From the NCBI RefSeq assembly GCF_018780385.1, contig NZ_JADMJO010000048.1, positions 1 through 64,000 of the forward strand: DNA of 64,000 bases. The letters run 5' to 3'. Both the position numbers and the translations under genes were made by a program. The stretch comes from Hydrogenophaga sp. (lineage in GTDB: Bacteria > Pseudomonadota > Gammaproteobacteria > Burkholderiales > Burkholderiaceae_C). The stretch's first letter is position 1. The number at the start of each line of letters is the position of its first letter. Below, piece by piece: positions 16,811-26,036 of the stretch. The notes beneath the pieces were generated by a model, which was not told the DNA's origin, ran no database searches, and saw only the letters and a list, made by a program, of their open reading frames with translations.

Positions 16811-17422
16811 ATGGCCAGACCCAAGTCAGCTTCCCACGATCTCAAACGCGACGAAATTCTCGACGTTGCAGCCAACTGTTTTGCGCGCCAGAGCTTCCCG
16901 GCCGCCAGCATGAACGACATCGCTGCCGCCTGCGGCACCAGCAAGGCGCGGCTCTACCACTACTACGAGAGCAAGGAAGCGATCCTGTTCGACCTGCTCG
17001 ATCGCTACACCCAGCGCCTGCTCGCGCTCATCGGCGAATCGGAGGCGCGTGCGCAGCGCAAGAACCTGAGCGAACGCGACGCCCTGAGCGAACTGGTGCG
17101 CGCCTTCCTGGCCGAATACGAAACCTCGGCCACACGCCATGTGGCGCTGGTGTCCGACACCAAATTCCTCGGCGAACTGCAGCGCGAGCTCATCCTGAAC
17201 CGCCAGCGCGACGTGGTCGCCGCCTTCACCCGTTTCCTCAAACGCGCCTACCCCGATCGCGTGACGCCGGTCAACCAGACCGCGTTGACCATGATGCTCT
17301 TCGGCATGATCAACTGGACCTTCACCTGGCTGCGCCCGGGTGGCCCCATGAGCTACAGCGCCTTTGCGGACGAGGTGGTGGCGGTGATCGAAGGTGGGCT
17401 TTCCGGTCCGGTGACGCGGTGA
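16811..17422 (+). CDS. TetR-family transcriptional regulator
   Basis: A 203-residue repressor with the TetR helix-turn-helix at residues 15-60 (ILDVAANCFARQSFPAASMN, DIAAACGTSKARLYHYYESK) and a ligand-binding domain with the C-terminal TetR type seen in fatty-acid and aromatic metabolism regulators. The ATG at 16811 is preferred to the GTG at 16796. It is divergent from the TfoX-like gene (40 bases between starts) and 69 bases upstream of the MBL-fold gene, whose leader holds a short dyad that could be its operator. Confidence 0.87.
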   Translation: MARPKSASHDLKRDEILDVAANCFARQSFPAASMNDIAAACGTSKARLYHYYESKEAILFDLLDRYTQRLLALIGESEARAQRKNLSERDALSELVRAFLAEYETSATRHVALVSDTKFLGELQRELILNRQRDVVAAFTRFLKRAYPDRVTPVNQTALTMMLFGMINWTFTWLRPGGPMSYSAFADEVVAVIEGGLSGPVTR

Positions 17423-17438
17423 CTAAAGTTTAACTATG

Positions 17439-17452
17439 CGAAACGGATTTCG
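17439..17452. promoter_or_regulatory. Dyad upstream of the MBL-fold gene, candidate TetR operator
   Basis: CGAAA-CGGA-TTTCG is a perfect 5-bp-arm inverted repeat in the AT-richer 69-base leader between the TetR gene and the MBL-fold gene, followed by TAAAAT (17459-17464), a possible -10. The short arms make this tentative. Confidence 0.35.
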
Positions 17453-17491
17453 TTTAGGTAAAATCCGCCACTTCCCCACACGGAGACCGCC

Positions 17492-18472
17492 ATGAGCAAA
17501 GCATTCGCCTCCCAGGCCGACCTGGACGACAAAAAAACCACCTTCGAACAGCTCAGCCCGCACTGCTGGGCCTACACCGCCGAAGGCGACCCGAATTCGG
17601 GCGTGATCATTGGCGAGAAGTTCATCATGGTCAGCGATGCGACCGCCACGCCGGCCATGGCGCAAGACCTGATCAAACACATCCGCACCGTCTCCGACAA
17701 ACCGATCAAGTACGTGCTGCTGACCCATTACCACGCGGTGCGCGTGCTGGGCGCGAGCGCCTACGTGGCCGAAGGTGCCACCGAAGTCATCGCCAGCCGC
17801 GGCACCTTTGAGCTCATCGTCGAACGCGGCGCGCAGGACATGCAGAGCGAGATGGAGCGCTTCCCGCGCCTGTTCCGCGGCGCCGACAGCGTGCCCGGCC
17901 TGACCTGGCCGACGCTCGTGATCGGCGACGGCAAGCCGGGCCGCCAGGGCAGCCTGGAGGTGGATCTGGGCGGCGTGAAGGTCAGCATCTGGCACCCGGG
18001 CCCGGGCCACACGCGCGGCGACACGATTGCCTGGGTGGAAGAAGAGAAGGTGCTGTTCAGCGGCGACCTCGTGGAGTACGAAGCCGGCGTCTACACCGGC
18101 GACGCGCAACTGGAAGAATGGCCCGCCACGCTGGAAGCCCTGCGGGCCCTGGGTGCTGAAGCCATCGTGCCGGGTCGCGGCGAAGCCATGAAGGGCAAGG
18201 ACGACGTCAACAAGGCGCTGGACTACACGCAGCGCTGGGTCACCACGCTGTTCCAGGCCGGCAAGGAAGCCGCTGCCGCCGGCATGGACCTCAAGACCGC
18301 GATGGCTCACACCCGCAAGAGCATGGACCCGGTGTTCGGCCACGTGTTCATCTACGAGCACTGCCTGCCGTTCGACGTGAGCCGCGCCTACGACGAGGCC
18401 AAGGGCATCAAGAACCCACGCATCTGGACTGCTGAGCGGGACAAGGAGATGTGGGGCGCGCTGCAGGCCTGA
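17492..18472 (+). CDS. MBL-fold metallo-hydrolase-like protein with altered metal ligands
   Basis: A 326-residue metallo-beta-lactamase-fold protein. The fold is clear (GVIIGEKFIMVSDATATPAM, YVLLTHYHAVRVLGASAYV, HPGPGHTRGDTIAWV, LFSGDLVEYEAG). The usual HxHxDH motif reads HYHAVR, so the second-metal Asp/His pair is missing, and the late histidine region reads IVPGRGEAM where PGHG is usual. GHT His and SGD Asp remain. It may bind a single metal or have a different chemistry. It follows a TetR gene and ends before a strong terminator. No signal peptide is seen. Confidence 0.8.
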   Translation: MSKAFASQADLDDKKTTFEQLSPHCWAYTAEGDPNSGVIIGEKFIMVSDATATPAMAQDLIKHIRTVSDKPIKYVLLTHYHAVRVLGASAYVAEGATEVIASRGTFELIVERGAQDMQSEMERFPRLFRGADSVPGLTWPTLVIGDGKPGRQGSLEVDLGGVKVSIWHPGPGHTRGDTIAWVEEEKVLFSGDLVEYEAGVYTGDAQLEEWPATLEALRALGAEAIVPGRGEAMKGKDDVNKALDYTQRWVTTLFQAGKEAAAAGMDLKTAMAHTRKSMDPVFGHVFIYEHCLPFDVSRAYDEAKGIKNPRIWTAERDKEMWGALQA

Positions 18473-18496
18473 GCGCGCAGCGCCGCATGCCTCATG

Positions 18497-18518
18497 AGCC
18501 GCCTTCGGGCGGCTTTTT
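18497..18518 (+). terminator. Intrinsic terminator after the MBL-fold gene
   Basis: AGCCGCC-TTCG-GGCGGCT is a perfect 7-bp stem with a stable TTCG tetraloop followed by five Ts, 24 bases after the stop codon. It separates the TetR/MBL unit from the permease. Confidence 0.9.
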
Positions 18519-18562
18519 GTTGGGACGCACGCTACGATCCACGGCGTCCCACCCCACCGCCC

Positions 18563-19848
18563 ATGCCCACCACCCCCCTGCACCACACCGCCACCGACTG
18601 GGGCATCGTCGCGGTCTTTGCCATCGTCTACCTGGGCATGTTCCTCGGCGGCCTGCCGCGCCTGAAGCTGGACCGCTCGGGCGTGGCCCTGCTCGGCGCG
18701 ATCGCGGTGATCGGCCTGAGCGGGCTGCCGGTGGAAGATGCCGCGCGCGCCATCGACCTGCCCACCATCGTGCTGCTGTTCGCCTTCATGGTGGTGTCGG
18801 CGCAGATGCGGCTGGGCGGCTTCTATGGCGCTGTCACGCGCCGCGTCGGCGCCATGCCGCTGTCGCGCAACGGTTTGCTGGCTGCGCTGATCGTGGTCTC
18901 GGGTGCGCTGTCGGCGGTGTTCTCCAACGACATCGTCTGCCTGGCGATGACGCCGGTGGTCGCGCGCTTGTGCCTGCAGCGCGGCCTCAACCCGCTGCCT
19001 TTCCTGATCGGCCTGGCCTGCGCGGCCAACATCGGCTCGGCCGCCACGCTGATCGGCAACCCGCAGAACATGTTGATCGGTTCGGTGCTGCAGATGCCGT
19101 TTGCAGGTTATGTGCGGCAGGCCTTGCCGCCGGTGTTGATCGGGCTGGTGTTGTTGTGGGTGTGGTTGGTTTATGGACCGGGGGCGGATGCGGGGACGGG
19201 GAGCCCTCACTCCCGCCCTCTCCCAGAGGGAGAGGGGGCCATGCGGGGAGAGGTCGTTGCGGAAGAGCCACCGTTCGACAGCTGGCAGACCGCCAAAGGC
19301 CTGGTGGTCGCTGCCGCGCTCATGCTGATCTTCCTGTTCACCGACTGGCCGCGCGACGTGGCCGCGCTGGTGGGCGCGGGGCTGTTGCTGCTGAGCCGGC
19401 GGCTGCACACCTCGCATTTCATGGGGCTGGTGGACTGGCCGCTGCTGATCCTGTTCATGGGCCTGTTCGTGGTGAACCACGCTTTCGAGACAACGGGTCT
19501 GGCCGCGCAGGCCGTGGCCTGGCTGGGCGCGCAGGGTGTGCATCTGGCCGACCCCGGGCCGTTGCTGGTGGCCAGTGCGGTGTTGTCCAACCTGGTGTCC
19601 AACGTACCGGCGGTGATGTTGCTGCTGCCGCACCTGGGCGGCAGCGCCGAGCGGGCCGGCGTGATGCTCGCGCTTGTGACCACCTTCGCGGGCAATCTGC
19701 TGCTGGTGGGTTCGATCGCCAACCTGATCGTCGCCGACCTCGCGCGCCAACAGGGCATCGTGATCGACTGGAAGCGCCACGCCATCACCGGCATCCCGGT
19801 GACGCTGCTCACGCTGGCCGTGGTGTGGGCGTGGATGCGCTTCGTCGC

Positions 19849-19852
<4 letters not shown>
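18563..19852 (+). CDS. SLC13/ArsB-type anion permease with an in-frame repeat insertion
   Basis: A 429-residue inner-membrane transporter of the ion-transporter superfamily (SLC13, ArsB/NhaD relatives). Two inverted halves of hydrophobic helices are seen, with the conserved loops AVFSNDIVCLAMTPVVARL, LACAANIGSAATLIGNPQN and, in the second half, LSNLVSNVPAVMLLLPHL and TFAGNLLLVGSIANLIVADL. Substrate (dicarboxylate, sulfate, arsenite or Na+) is not readable. The central cytoplasmic loop, GADAGTGSPHSRPLPEGEGA, is encoded by a hairpin repeat of a kind usually found between genes; the frame is kept. The start at 18563 follows the terminator. The stop overlaps the convergent ABC ATPase stop by four bases. 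Confidence 0.85.
19216..19236. repeat. REP-like hairpin inside the permease gene
   Basis: CCCTCTCCC-AGA-GGGAGAGGG is a perfect 9-bp-arm hairpin inside the flanking context CCCTCACTCCCG. Elements of this pattern, translated as PLPEGEG or SLWERAG, are widespread intergenic repeats in beta- and gammaproteobacteria. Here one lies within the loop-coding part of the permease without breaking the frame. Confidence 0.7.
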
Positions 19853-20617
<765 letters not shown>

Positions 20618-20631
<14 letters not shown>

Positions 20632-21268
20632 TGAGTTTCCTCTCCAGAGTGCGCGCATACAGGCTCACGGGGAAGCACAGCGCGAAATACATCAGGGCCA
20701 CACAGCTGTAGACCAGGAAGGGCGCGAAGGTGGCGTTGGTGATCATGGTGCCGGCCTTGGTGAGTTCGACGAAGCCGATCACCGATGCCAGCGCGGTGCC
20801 CTTGACCACCTGCACCAGAAAACCCACCGTGGGCGCAATCGCGATGCGCGTGGCCTGCGGCAGCACCACGTAGCGCAGCTGTTCGCCGAAGTTCAGTGCC
20901 AGGCTTTGCGCCGCTTCCCATTGGCCCTTGGGCACGGCCGCTACGCAGCCGCGCCAGATCTCCACGAGGAAGGCGCTGGTGTAGAGCGTGAGCGCGACCG
21001 CGGCCGCCGTCCAGGCCGAGGTCTCGTAGCCGAACAGGGCCAGGCCGAAGTAGGCCAGGAAGAGTTGCATCAGCAGCGGCGTGCCCTGGAAGAGCTGCAC
21101 GTAGCCGCTCACGAAGGTCTCGGCGCCGGGCCACTTCGCGGTGCGCGCCACCAGCAACGCCAGGCCGACGAGGCCGCCGCCGATGAAGGCGATCAGCGAG
21201 AGCGCCACCGTCCAGCGCGCGGCCAGCAGCAGGTTGCGCACGATGTCCCAGAGAGAGAAATCAACCAC
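20618..21268 (-). CDS. Polar amino-acid ABC transporter permease (second)
   Basis: A 216-residue inner-membrane subunit of the His/Glu/Gln/Arg-type permease family. The conserved cytoplasmic EAA loop is VPKGQWEAAQSLALNFGEQL, followed by the LPQATRIAIAPTVGF stretch typical of this family. It begins with GTG (21268), overlapping the first permease stop by eight bases. Together the two permeases form the heterodimeric channel. Confidence 0.92.
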
Positions 21269-21932
21269 GACGGCCTCCGAACAGGTACCTGGGGCCGACC
21301 CAGTTCAGCAAGCCGCGAACGCCGATGGACAGCAGCAGGTAGATGCCGGTGGCCACGATGAAGGCCTCGAACGCGCGGAAGTTGCGGCTCTGGATCAGGT
21401 TGGCGGCGTAGCTGAGTTCCTGCGTGGAAATCTGGCCGCACACGGCCGAGCCGAGCATCACGATGATGATCTGGCTGGTGAGCGCGGGCCAGACTTTCTT
21501 GAGCGCCGGTGGCAGCACCACATGCAGGAAGGTCTGCATGCGCGAGAGCGCCAGGCTGGCCGCCGCCTCGAACTGCCCCTTGGGCGTGGCCTCGATGCCG
21601 GCGCGGATGATCTCGGCCGCGTAGGCGCCGAGGTTGATCACCATGGCGATGACCGACGCGATCTCGGGCGTGAGCTTCACACCCGCGGCCGGCAGGCCGA
21701 AGAACACGAAGAACAGCTGCACGATGAAGGGCGTGTTGCGGATCAGCTCCACATAGGTGCCCGCGAGCCAGCGCAGTGCCAGGGGCCCGCTGCTGCGCGC
21801 CCAGGCACAGGCCGTGCCCACGAGCAGGCCGATCACGGCCGAGATGGCGGTCAGGCCCAGTGTCCAGAGCACGCCCCTGGCCAGCAGCGGCCACTGCACG
21901 AGCACGGCGGGGAAGTCGAGTTCGATGCCCAT
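21261..21932 (-). CDS. Polar amino-acid ABC transporter permease (first)
   Basis: A 223-residue inner-membrane subunit; the family stretch TYVELIRNTPFIVQLFFVFF and the EAA loop TPKGQFEAAASLALSRMQTF with VVLPPALKKVWPAL are clear. It starts at the ATG at 21932, 27 bases after the binding-protein stop, and overlaps the second permease gene. Membrane topology is about five helices, as usual for this family. Confidence 0.92.
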   Translation of the reverse strand: MGIELDFPAVLVQWPLLARGVLWTLGLTAISAVIGLLVGTACAWARSSGPLALRWLAGTYVELIRNTPFIVQLFFVFFGLPAAGVKLTPEIASVIAMVINLGAYAAEIIRAGIEATPKGQFEAAASLALSRMQTFLHVVLPPALKKVWPALTSQIIIVMLGSAVCGQISTQELSYAANLIQSRNFRAFEAFIVATGIYLLLSIGVRGLLNWVGPRYLFGGRRG

Positions 21933-21959
21933 GGGATGGCCCTGCGTGGCAGTGTTGGC

Positions 21960-22754
21960 TTATTCAGGGAGATTGCCAGCAGGACGGCCGAGCCACTTCT
22001 TGGCCATGGTGTCGAGGTCCCCGGCTTTCTTGCCGGCGGCCAGGATCTCGTTGACCTTCAAACGCAGCGCGTCCTCGCCCTTGGCCACGCCGATGAAGTT
22101 GGGGCTGTCTTTCAGCAGCAGCTTGTATTCGGCGGCGAGCGCCGGGTTGCGCTTGATCATGTTGTCGGCCACCGAGACACCGGTGGCAACGAACTGCGTC
22201 TGGCCGGAGACGAAGGCCGAGACGGTGGCGTTGTTGTCTTCGAAACGCTTGATGTCGGTGTTGGCGGGCGCGACCTTGGTGAGTTCCTGGTCTTCGATGG
22301 CGCCGCGCGTCACCGCGATCGACTTGCCGCCGAGGGCATTGAAGTCAGCCAGCGCCGCGCTCTTGGGGCCATACACGGCCTGGAAGAACGGCGAGTAGGC
22401 GGCGGTGAAGTCGATCACCTTTTCGCGCTCGGGGTTCTTGCCCAGCGTGGAGATCACGAGGTCCGCCTTTTTCGTTTGCAGATAGGCGATGCGGTTGGCG
22501 CTGGTCACCGGCACCAGTTCAACCTTCACGCCCAGCTTGGCACCGATGTAGTTGGCGGTGTCGATGTCCAGGCCCTGGGGCTTGAGGTCGATGCCGACGA
22601 AGCCATAGGGCGGGAAGTCGGTCGGGATGGCGATCTTGATCAGCTTGGCCTTCATCACGCCATCAAGGGCGGACTGCGCGTGGGCATGGCCCAGGCCCAG
22701 GGCGGCGGCGAGGGCGATGGTGGAGGTGAGCAAGGCGCGTTTGGTCGGGGTCAT
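21960..22754 (-). CDS. Amino-acid ABC transporter substrate-binding protein
   Basis: A 264-residue periplasmic protein of the SBP_bac_3 family, which binds polar amino acids or opines. It has a signal peptide (MTPTKRALLTSTIALAAALG, cleaved after HAHA), the IPTDFPPYGFVG segment and the signature GLDIDTANYIGAKLGVKVEL. Ligand specificity cannot be read out. Its ATG overlaps the TGA of the GntR regulator as ATGA, placing the transporter under the regulator's own transcript. Confidence 0.92.
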   Translation of the reverse strand: MTPTKRALLTSTIALAAALGLGHAHAQSALDGVMKAKLIKIAIPTDFPPYGFVGIDLKPQGLDIDTANYIGAKLGVKVELVPVTSANRIAYLQTKKADLVISTLGKNPEREKVIDFTAAYSPFFQAVYGPKSAALADFNALGGKSIAVTRGAIEDQELTKVAPANTDIKRFEDNNATVSAFVSGQTQFVATGVSVADNMIKRNPALAAEYKLLLKDSPNFIGVAKGEDALRLKVNEILAAGKKAGDLDTMAKKWLGRPAGNLPE

Positions 22755-23512
22755 AGCAGGGCTCCTAGGTAGGTGTCGTTGGGGGTGGGTGGGGTATCGG
22801 GTCGGGACTTGCGCTTGCGGGCCGCAGCCGCGCCGTCGCTGGCTTCGCGCACGGGCGCCAACGCTTCCCGCAGATCGGCCAACGGGTCGTTGAGCGTGCC
22901 CAGCCGCAGCGCGGCCTGGACCTGACCGATGTGGGCTTCCATCAGGCGTTCGGCGGTGTCGGTGTCGCCACGCTCCAGGGCCGCGACGATGTCCACATGG
23001 TCCTGGCACGACTGCACCGCGTCGTGGTTGCTCTGGTAGAGCATGGCAATGAGGGTGGTGCGCGCGGTGAAGTCGCGCAGCGTGTCGGCCAGGAGCTGGT
23101 TGCCCAGGCATTCGGCGAGGCACACGTGGAAGTCGCCCAGCAAGTAGCTGCGTTGGCCCACATCGTCGCCTTTGAGGGCGGCCTGTTCCTGTTTGAGGTG
23201 CTGGCGCAGGCGCTTGAATGCGTTTTTGTCCATGCCTTTCGTGCTGCGGATCAAGCCGGTTTCGATCACGCGGCGTGCCTCGAAGGCTTCGCGCGCCTCG
23301 TCGTGAGACGGCTGCACCACATACCAGCCGCGGCGCGAACTCACCGTGACGATGCCGCGCGCGGCCAGGCGCACCAGCGCCTCGCGCACCAGGGTGCGGC
23401 TGCAGTCGAACAGCATCGAAAGGCTTTGTTCACCCAGGCGCGTGCCCGGCGCCAGGCGCTGGGCCAGCACGGCTTCGATGATGCGTTGGGCGATGTCGGT
23501 GGAGCTGACCAT
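22751..23512 (-). CDS. GntR/FCD-family regulator of the ABC importer
   Basis: A 253-residue regulator: winged helix at residues 5-75 (IIEAVLAQRLAPGTRLGEQS, FDCSRTLVREALVRLAARGI) and an all-helical FCD effector domain with the GDFHVCLAECLGNQLL metal-ligand histidine region. It is the first gene of the operon with the four transporter genes, so it probably autoregulates and senses the imported compound. A strong dyad 45-65 bases upstream of its start is the likely operator. Its C-terminal tail is low-complexity and basic (AAARKRKSRPDTPPTPND). Confidence 0.9.
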   Translation of the reverse strand: MVSSTDIAQRIIEAVLAQRLAPGTRLGEQSLSMLFDCSRTLVREALVRLAARGIVTVSSRRGWYVVQPSHDEAREAFEARRVIETGLIRSTKGMDKNAFKRLRQHLKQEQAALKGDDVGQRSYLLGDFHVCLAECLGNQLLADTLRDFTARTTLIAMLYQSNHDAVQSCQDHVDIVAALERGDTDTAERLMEAHIGQVQAALRLGTLNDPLADLREALAPVREASDGAAAARKRKSRPDTPPTPNDTYLGALL

Positions 23513-23556
23513 GAGGAACCTTTGGGCTCAACTCCATGCGAATTCCATGCCACGTC

Positions 23557-23577
23557 CATACAAGGCTTGTATGCAAG
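23557..23577. promoter_or_regulatory. Operator of the GntR-ABC operon
   Basis: Two overlapping dyads: CATACAAG-G-CTTGTATG (23557-23573, perfect 8-bp arms) and CTTG-TATG-CAAG (23566-23577). TTGTATGCAA-type boxes are classical sites for FCD-type GntR regulators. The position, 45 bases before the regulator start, fits autorepression. Confidence 0.75.
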
Positions 23578-23689
23578 ATTGATGCACCAGCTGTGTGCGC
23601 AGACGCGGCTCTGCAGCAGATGACTGCACCAAAAGGCGCGGCGCCCGGATGTGGCGGGTGTGGTTTTGGTGCGGCCGGCGCCGCGTTTG

Positions 23690-24559
23690 TCAGCGCTGTG
23701 CGCTGAGCACGCGCAGGTCGTCTTCGTAGCCCTTGAGCACGCGCACGGCGTTGGCGCGCTGCTCGGACGTGGTGGTGTTGTGCAACTGGGCAAACTGCGC
23801 GCAGCCCTGGCGCACGATGTCGTTGGTGTAGGCGTCGAAACCCGGCGTGGGCGACTGGCTGATGCGTGCCATGTGGCCGCGCACGCGCTCGGCGGCGGTC
23901 GCGGGTGCGGCCTGTGCCTCTTTCACCGTTTGCAGCAGATCGGCCTGGCGGCGCAGCCGCTCGGCCTGGGTGCGCTGCGGATCGAAGCCCGACGCCTTGA
24001 GGTTGTTGCGCAACAGGTCTTTCTGGTGGTTGTCGAGCCGGCCGTACAGCATTTCACTGCGGCTCAGCGCGCGCTCGTAGCGTTTGTCCAGGCGCTTGTC
24101 CACGGATGTCTGGAGGTAATCGTCGGCAAATTCCTCATTGCTCTTGGCCTGCCGGTTTCTGAGGTGTTCGAGTTGGGCCGCATCGAGCTGGAGTGCCAGG
24201 CGCGCCATGGGCTGCACACTGGCGTCCGCCGCGCGATCGATGCGCTGGCGAACCACGTCGAACTCGGCGCACACCTGCGCGCCGGTGAGGTCTTGGGCGG
24301 CCAGGGTCTGCCAGCGCTGCAGCAGCCCGGCATACACCGGCAGCTCGTTGGTGCGGTGCCATTGAAAGAAGGCGTTGATGTCGCCGCGCACGGGGGTTGA
24401 CTGGACGTTGCTGAAGTCCACATGGCTGTCCAGCCACCAGTAGGTGGCGTTGTGCGCCTGGTTGTAGGCCAGGCGCGTGGCGGTGCAGGCCATGAGGCTG
24501 GTGGCCATGATCACCAACGCACAGACCCGGGTCACCCTGAGGGCGATAATCCGGCGCAC
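23690..24559 (-). CDS. DUF6279 family lipoprotein
   Basis: A predicted lipoprotein of about 289 residues, mostly helical, matching the DUF6279 family of unknown function (TATRLAYNQAHNATYWWLDSHVD, then RGDINAFFQWHRTNELPVYAGLL). The lipobox is SLMAC. The GTG at 24559 puts a normal signal peptide at the N-terminus; an in-frame ATG at 24610 would add 17 residues and its start codon would overlap the divergent glmU ATG within CATG. The body is rich in Arg/Gln helices with coiled-coil character. Probably lipid-anchored on the periplasmic side. Confidence 0.75.
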   Translation of the reverse strand: MRRIIALRVTRVCALVIMATSLMACTATRLAYNQAHNATYWWLDSHVDFSNVQSTPVRGDINAFFQWHRTNELPVYAGLLQRWQTLAAQDLTGAQVCAEFDVVRQRIDRAADASVQPMARLALQLDAAQLEHLRNRQAKSNEEFADDYLQTSVDKRLDKRYERALSRSEMLYGRLDNHQKDLLRNNLKASGFDPQRTQAERLRRQADLLQTVKEAQAAPATAAERVRGHMARISQSPTPGFDAYTNDIVRQGCAQFAQLHNTTTSEQRANAVRVLKGYEDDLRVLSAQR

Positions 24560-24608
24560 GTGAAGCCCGGCAAGAACGCCGAGCAACGATTCCCCGAAAG
24601 AGGTGTTC

Positions 24609-26009
24609 ATGTCGTTCCCAGTGGATGTGGTGGTGATGGCGGCCGGCAAGGGCACGCGCATGAAAAGTCAGCGACCCAAAGTGTTGCACCGTTTGGGCGG
24701 TCGCGCACTGGCGCAGCACGTGATCGACTGCGCCGCGCGGTTATCGGCGCGCTCGGTGGTGGTGATCACCGGTCACGGCGCCGAGCAGGTGGAAGCCGGT
24801 TTGCAGGCGCCCGCCACCACCGCGCTGCGGTTCGTGCGCCAGGAGCCTCAACTCGGCACCGGCCACGCGGTGCAGCAGGCGGCGCCCGTGTTGCCTGACG
24901 ATGGCGTGACGCTGGTGCTCTCGGGCGACGTGCCGCTCACCCGGCCGGAAACCTTGCAAACCCTGCTGGACCTGTGCGCCGGCACTCGCCTGGCCCTGCT
25001 CACGCTCGACATGCCCGACCCGACGGGCTACGGGCGCATCGTGCGCGCGCCCGATGCGTCGGTGCAGGCCATCGTGGAGCACAAGGACGCGAGCGAGGCG
25101 CAACGCGCCATCACCGAGATTTACAGCGGCATCATGGCCGTGCCCACACAGCTGCTGCGCGGCTGGCTGTCGCGGCTGGACAACCGCAATGCCCAGGGCG
25201 AGTACTACCTCACCGACGTGGTGAAGTTCGCCGTGGCCGATGGCCTGAGCGTGGCGGCGCACCGCATCGTTGATGCGGTGCAGGTGGCCGGCGTCAACAG
25301 CCCGGTGCAACTCGCCGAGCTGGAGCGCGCCCACCAGCGGCGCGTGGCCGATACCTTGATGGAACAAGGCACACGCCTGGCCGACCCGGCACGCCTGGAT
25401 GTGCGTGGCGAACTGCTGTGCGGCCAGGACGTGGAGATCGACGTGAACTGCGTGTTCGAGGGGCGCGTGCAGCTCGGCAATGGCGTGCGCATCGGCGCGA
25501 ACTGCGTGATCGCCAACGCCGTGATCGAGGCCGGTGCGGTGATCCATCCGTTCACCCACATCGACGGCGAGAAGCTGGGCGTGAAGGTGGGGCCAGGCGC
25601 GCTGGTGGGTCCGTTTGCACGGCTGCGGCCCGGTGCCGATCTGGGCGCCGAGGTTCACATCGGCAACTTCGTGGAAGTGAAAAACAGCACCCTGGCCGCC
25701 GGCGCCAAAGCCAATCACCTGGCCTACCTGGGTGACGCAACGGTGGGCGAGCGGGTGAACTACGGTGCCGGCAGCATCACCGCCAATTACGACGGCGCCA
25801 ACAAGCACCGCACGGTGATCGAGGCCGACGTGCACGTGGGCAGCAACTGCGTGCTCGTGGCACCCGTGACCATCGGCGCGGGTGGCACGGTGGGCGGAGG
25901 CTCCACCATCACCAAGGACACAGCGCCCGGTGCACTGTCGGTGGCGCGCGGCAAACAGGTCGGCATCGCCAACTGGCAACGGCCCCAGAAAGTGAAAAAG
26001 GCCCCGTGA
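24609..26009 (+). CDS. glmU: Bifunctional GlmU: glucosamine-1-phosphate acetyltransferase / UDP-GlcNAc pyrophosphorylase
   Basis: Makes UDP-N-acetylglucosamine, precursor of peptidoglycan and LPS, from glucosamine 1-phosphate, acetyl-CoA and UTP. The 466-residue protein has an N-terminal uridyltransferase domain (VVMAAGKGTRMKSQRPKVLH, VLSGDVPLTRPETL, NSPVQLAELERAHQRR) and a C-terminal left-handed beta-helix of hexapeptide repeats ending in the acetyltransferase active-site region (NHLAYLGDATVGERVNYGAG, NYDGANKH). It works directly upstream of the pathway step made by GlmS, encoded 1.6 kb away. The stop codon lies in the loop of a hairpin that terminates the convergent gene. Confidence 0.96.
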   Translation: MSFPVDVVVMAAGKGTRMKSQRPKVLHRLGGRALAQHVIDCAARLSARSVVVITGHGAEQVEAGLQAPATTALRFVRQEPQLGTGHAVQQAAPVLPDDGVTLVLSGDVPLTRPETLQTLLDLCAGTRLALLTLDMPDPTGYGRIVRAPDASVQAIVEHKDASEAQRAITEIYSGIMAVPTQLLRGWLSRLDNRNAQGEYYLTDVVKFAVADGLSVAAHRIVDAVQVAGVNSPVQLAELERAHQRRVADTLMEQGTRLADPARLDVRGELLCGQDVEIDVNCVFEGRVQLGNGVRIGANCVIANAVIEAGAVIHPFTHIDGEKLGVKVGPGALVGPFARLRPGADLGAEVHIGNFVEVKNSTLAAGAKANHLAYLGDATVGERVNYGAGSITANYDGANKHRTVIEADVHVGSNCVLVAPVTIGAGGTVGGGSTITKDTAPGALSVARGKQVGIANWQRPQKVKKAP

Positions 26010-26016
26010 GGGGCCT
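25994..26016 (-). terminator. Terminator of the DUF2726 gene, inside the glmU 3' end
   Basis: AGGCCCC-GTGA-GGGGCCT (25999-26016) is a perfect 7-bp stem. Read on the minus strand it is followed by five Ts, making an intrinsic terminator for the leftward DUF2726 gene. The glmU TGA stop sits in the tetraloop. Confidence 0.85.
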
Positions 26017-26036
26017 GGCGGGATGGGGCGGACGAT

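Noticed and set aside
23557-23577. Possible start of a small gene
   Set aside because: The sequence is better explained as the operator of the GntR-ABC operon; no frame with a ribosome-binding site follows.
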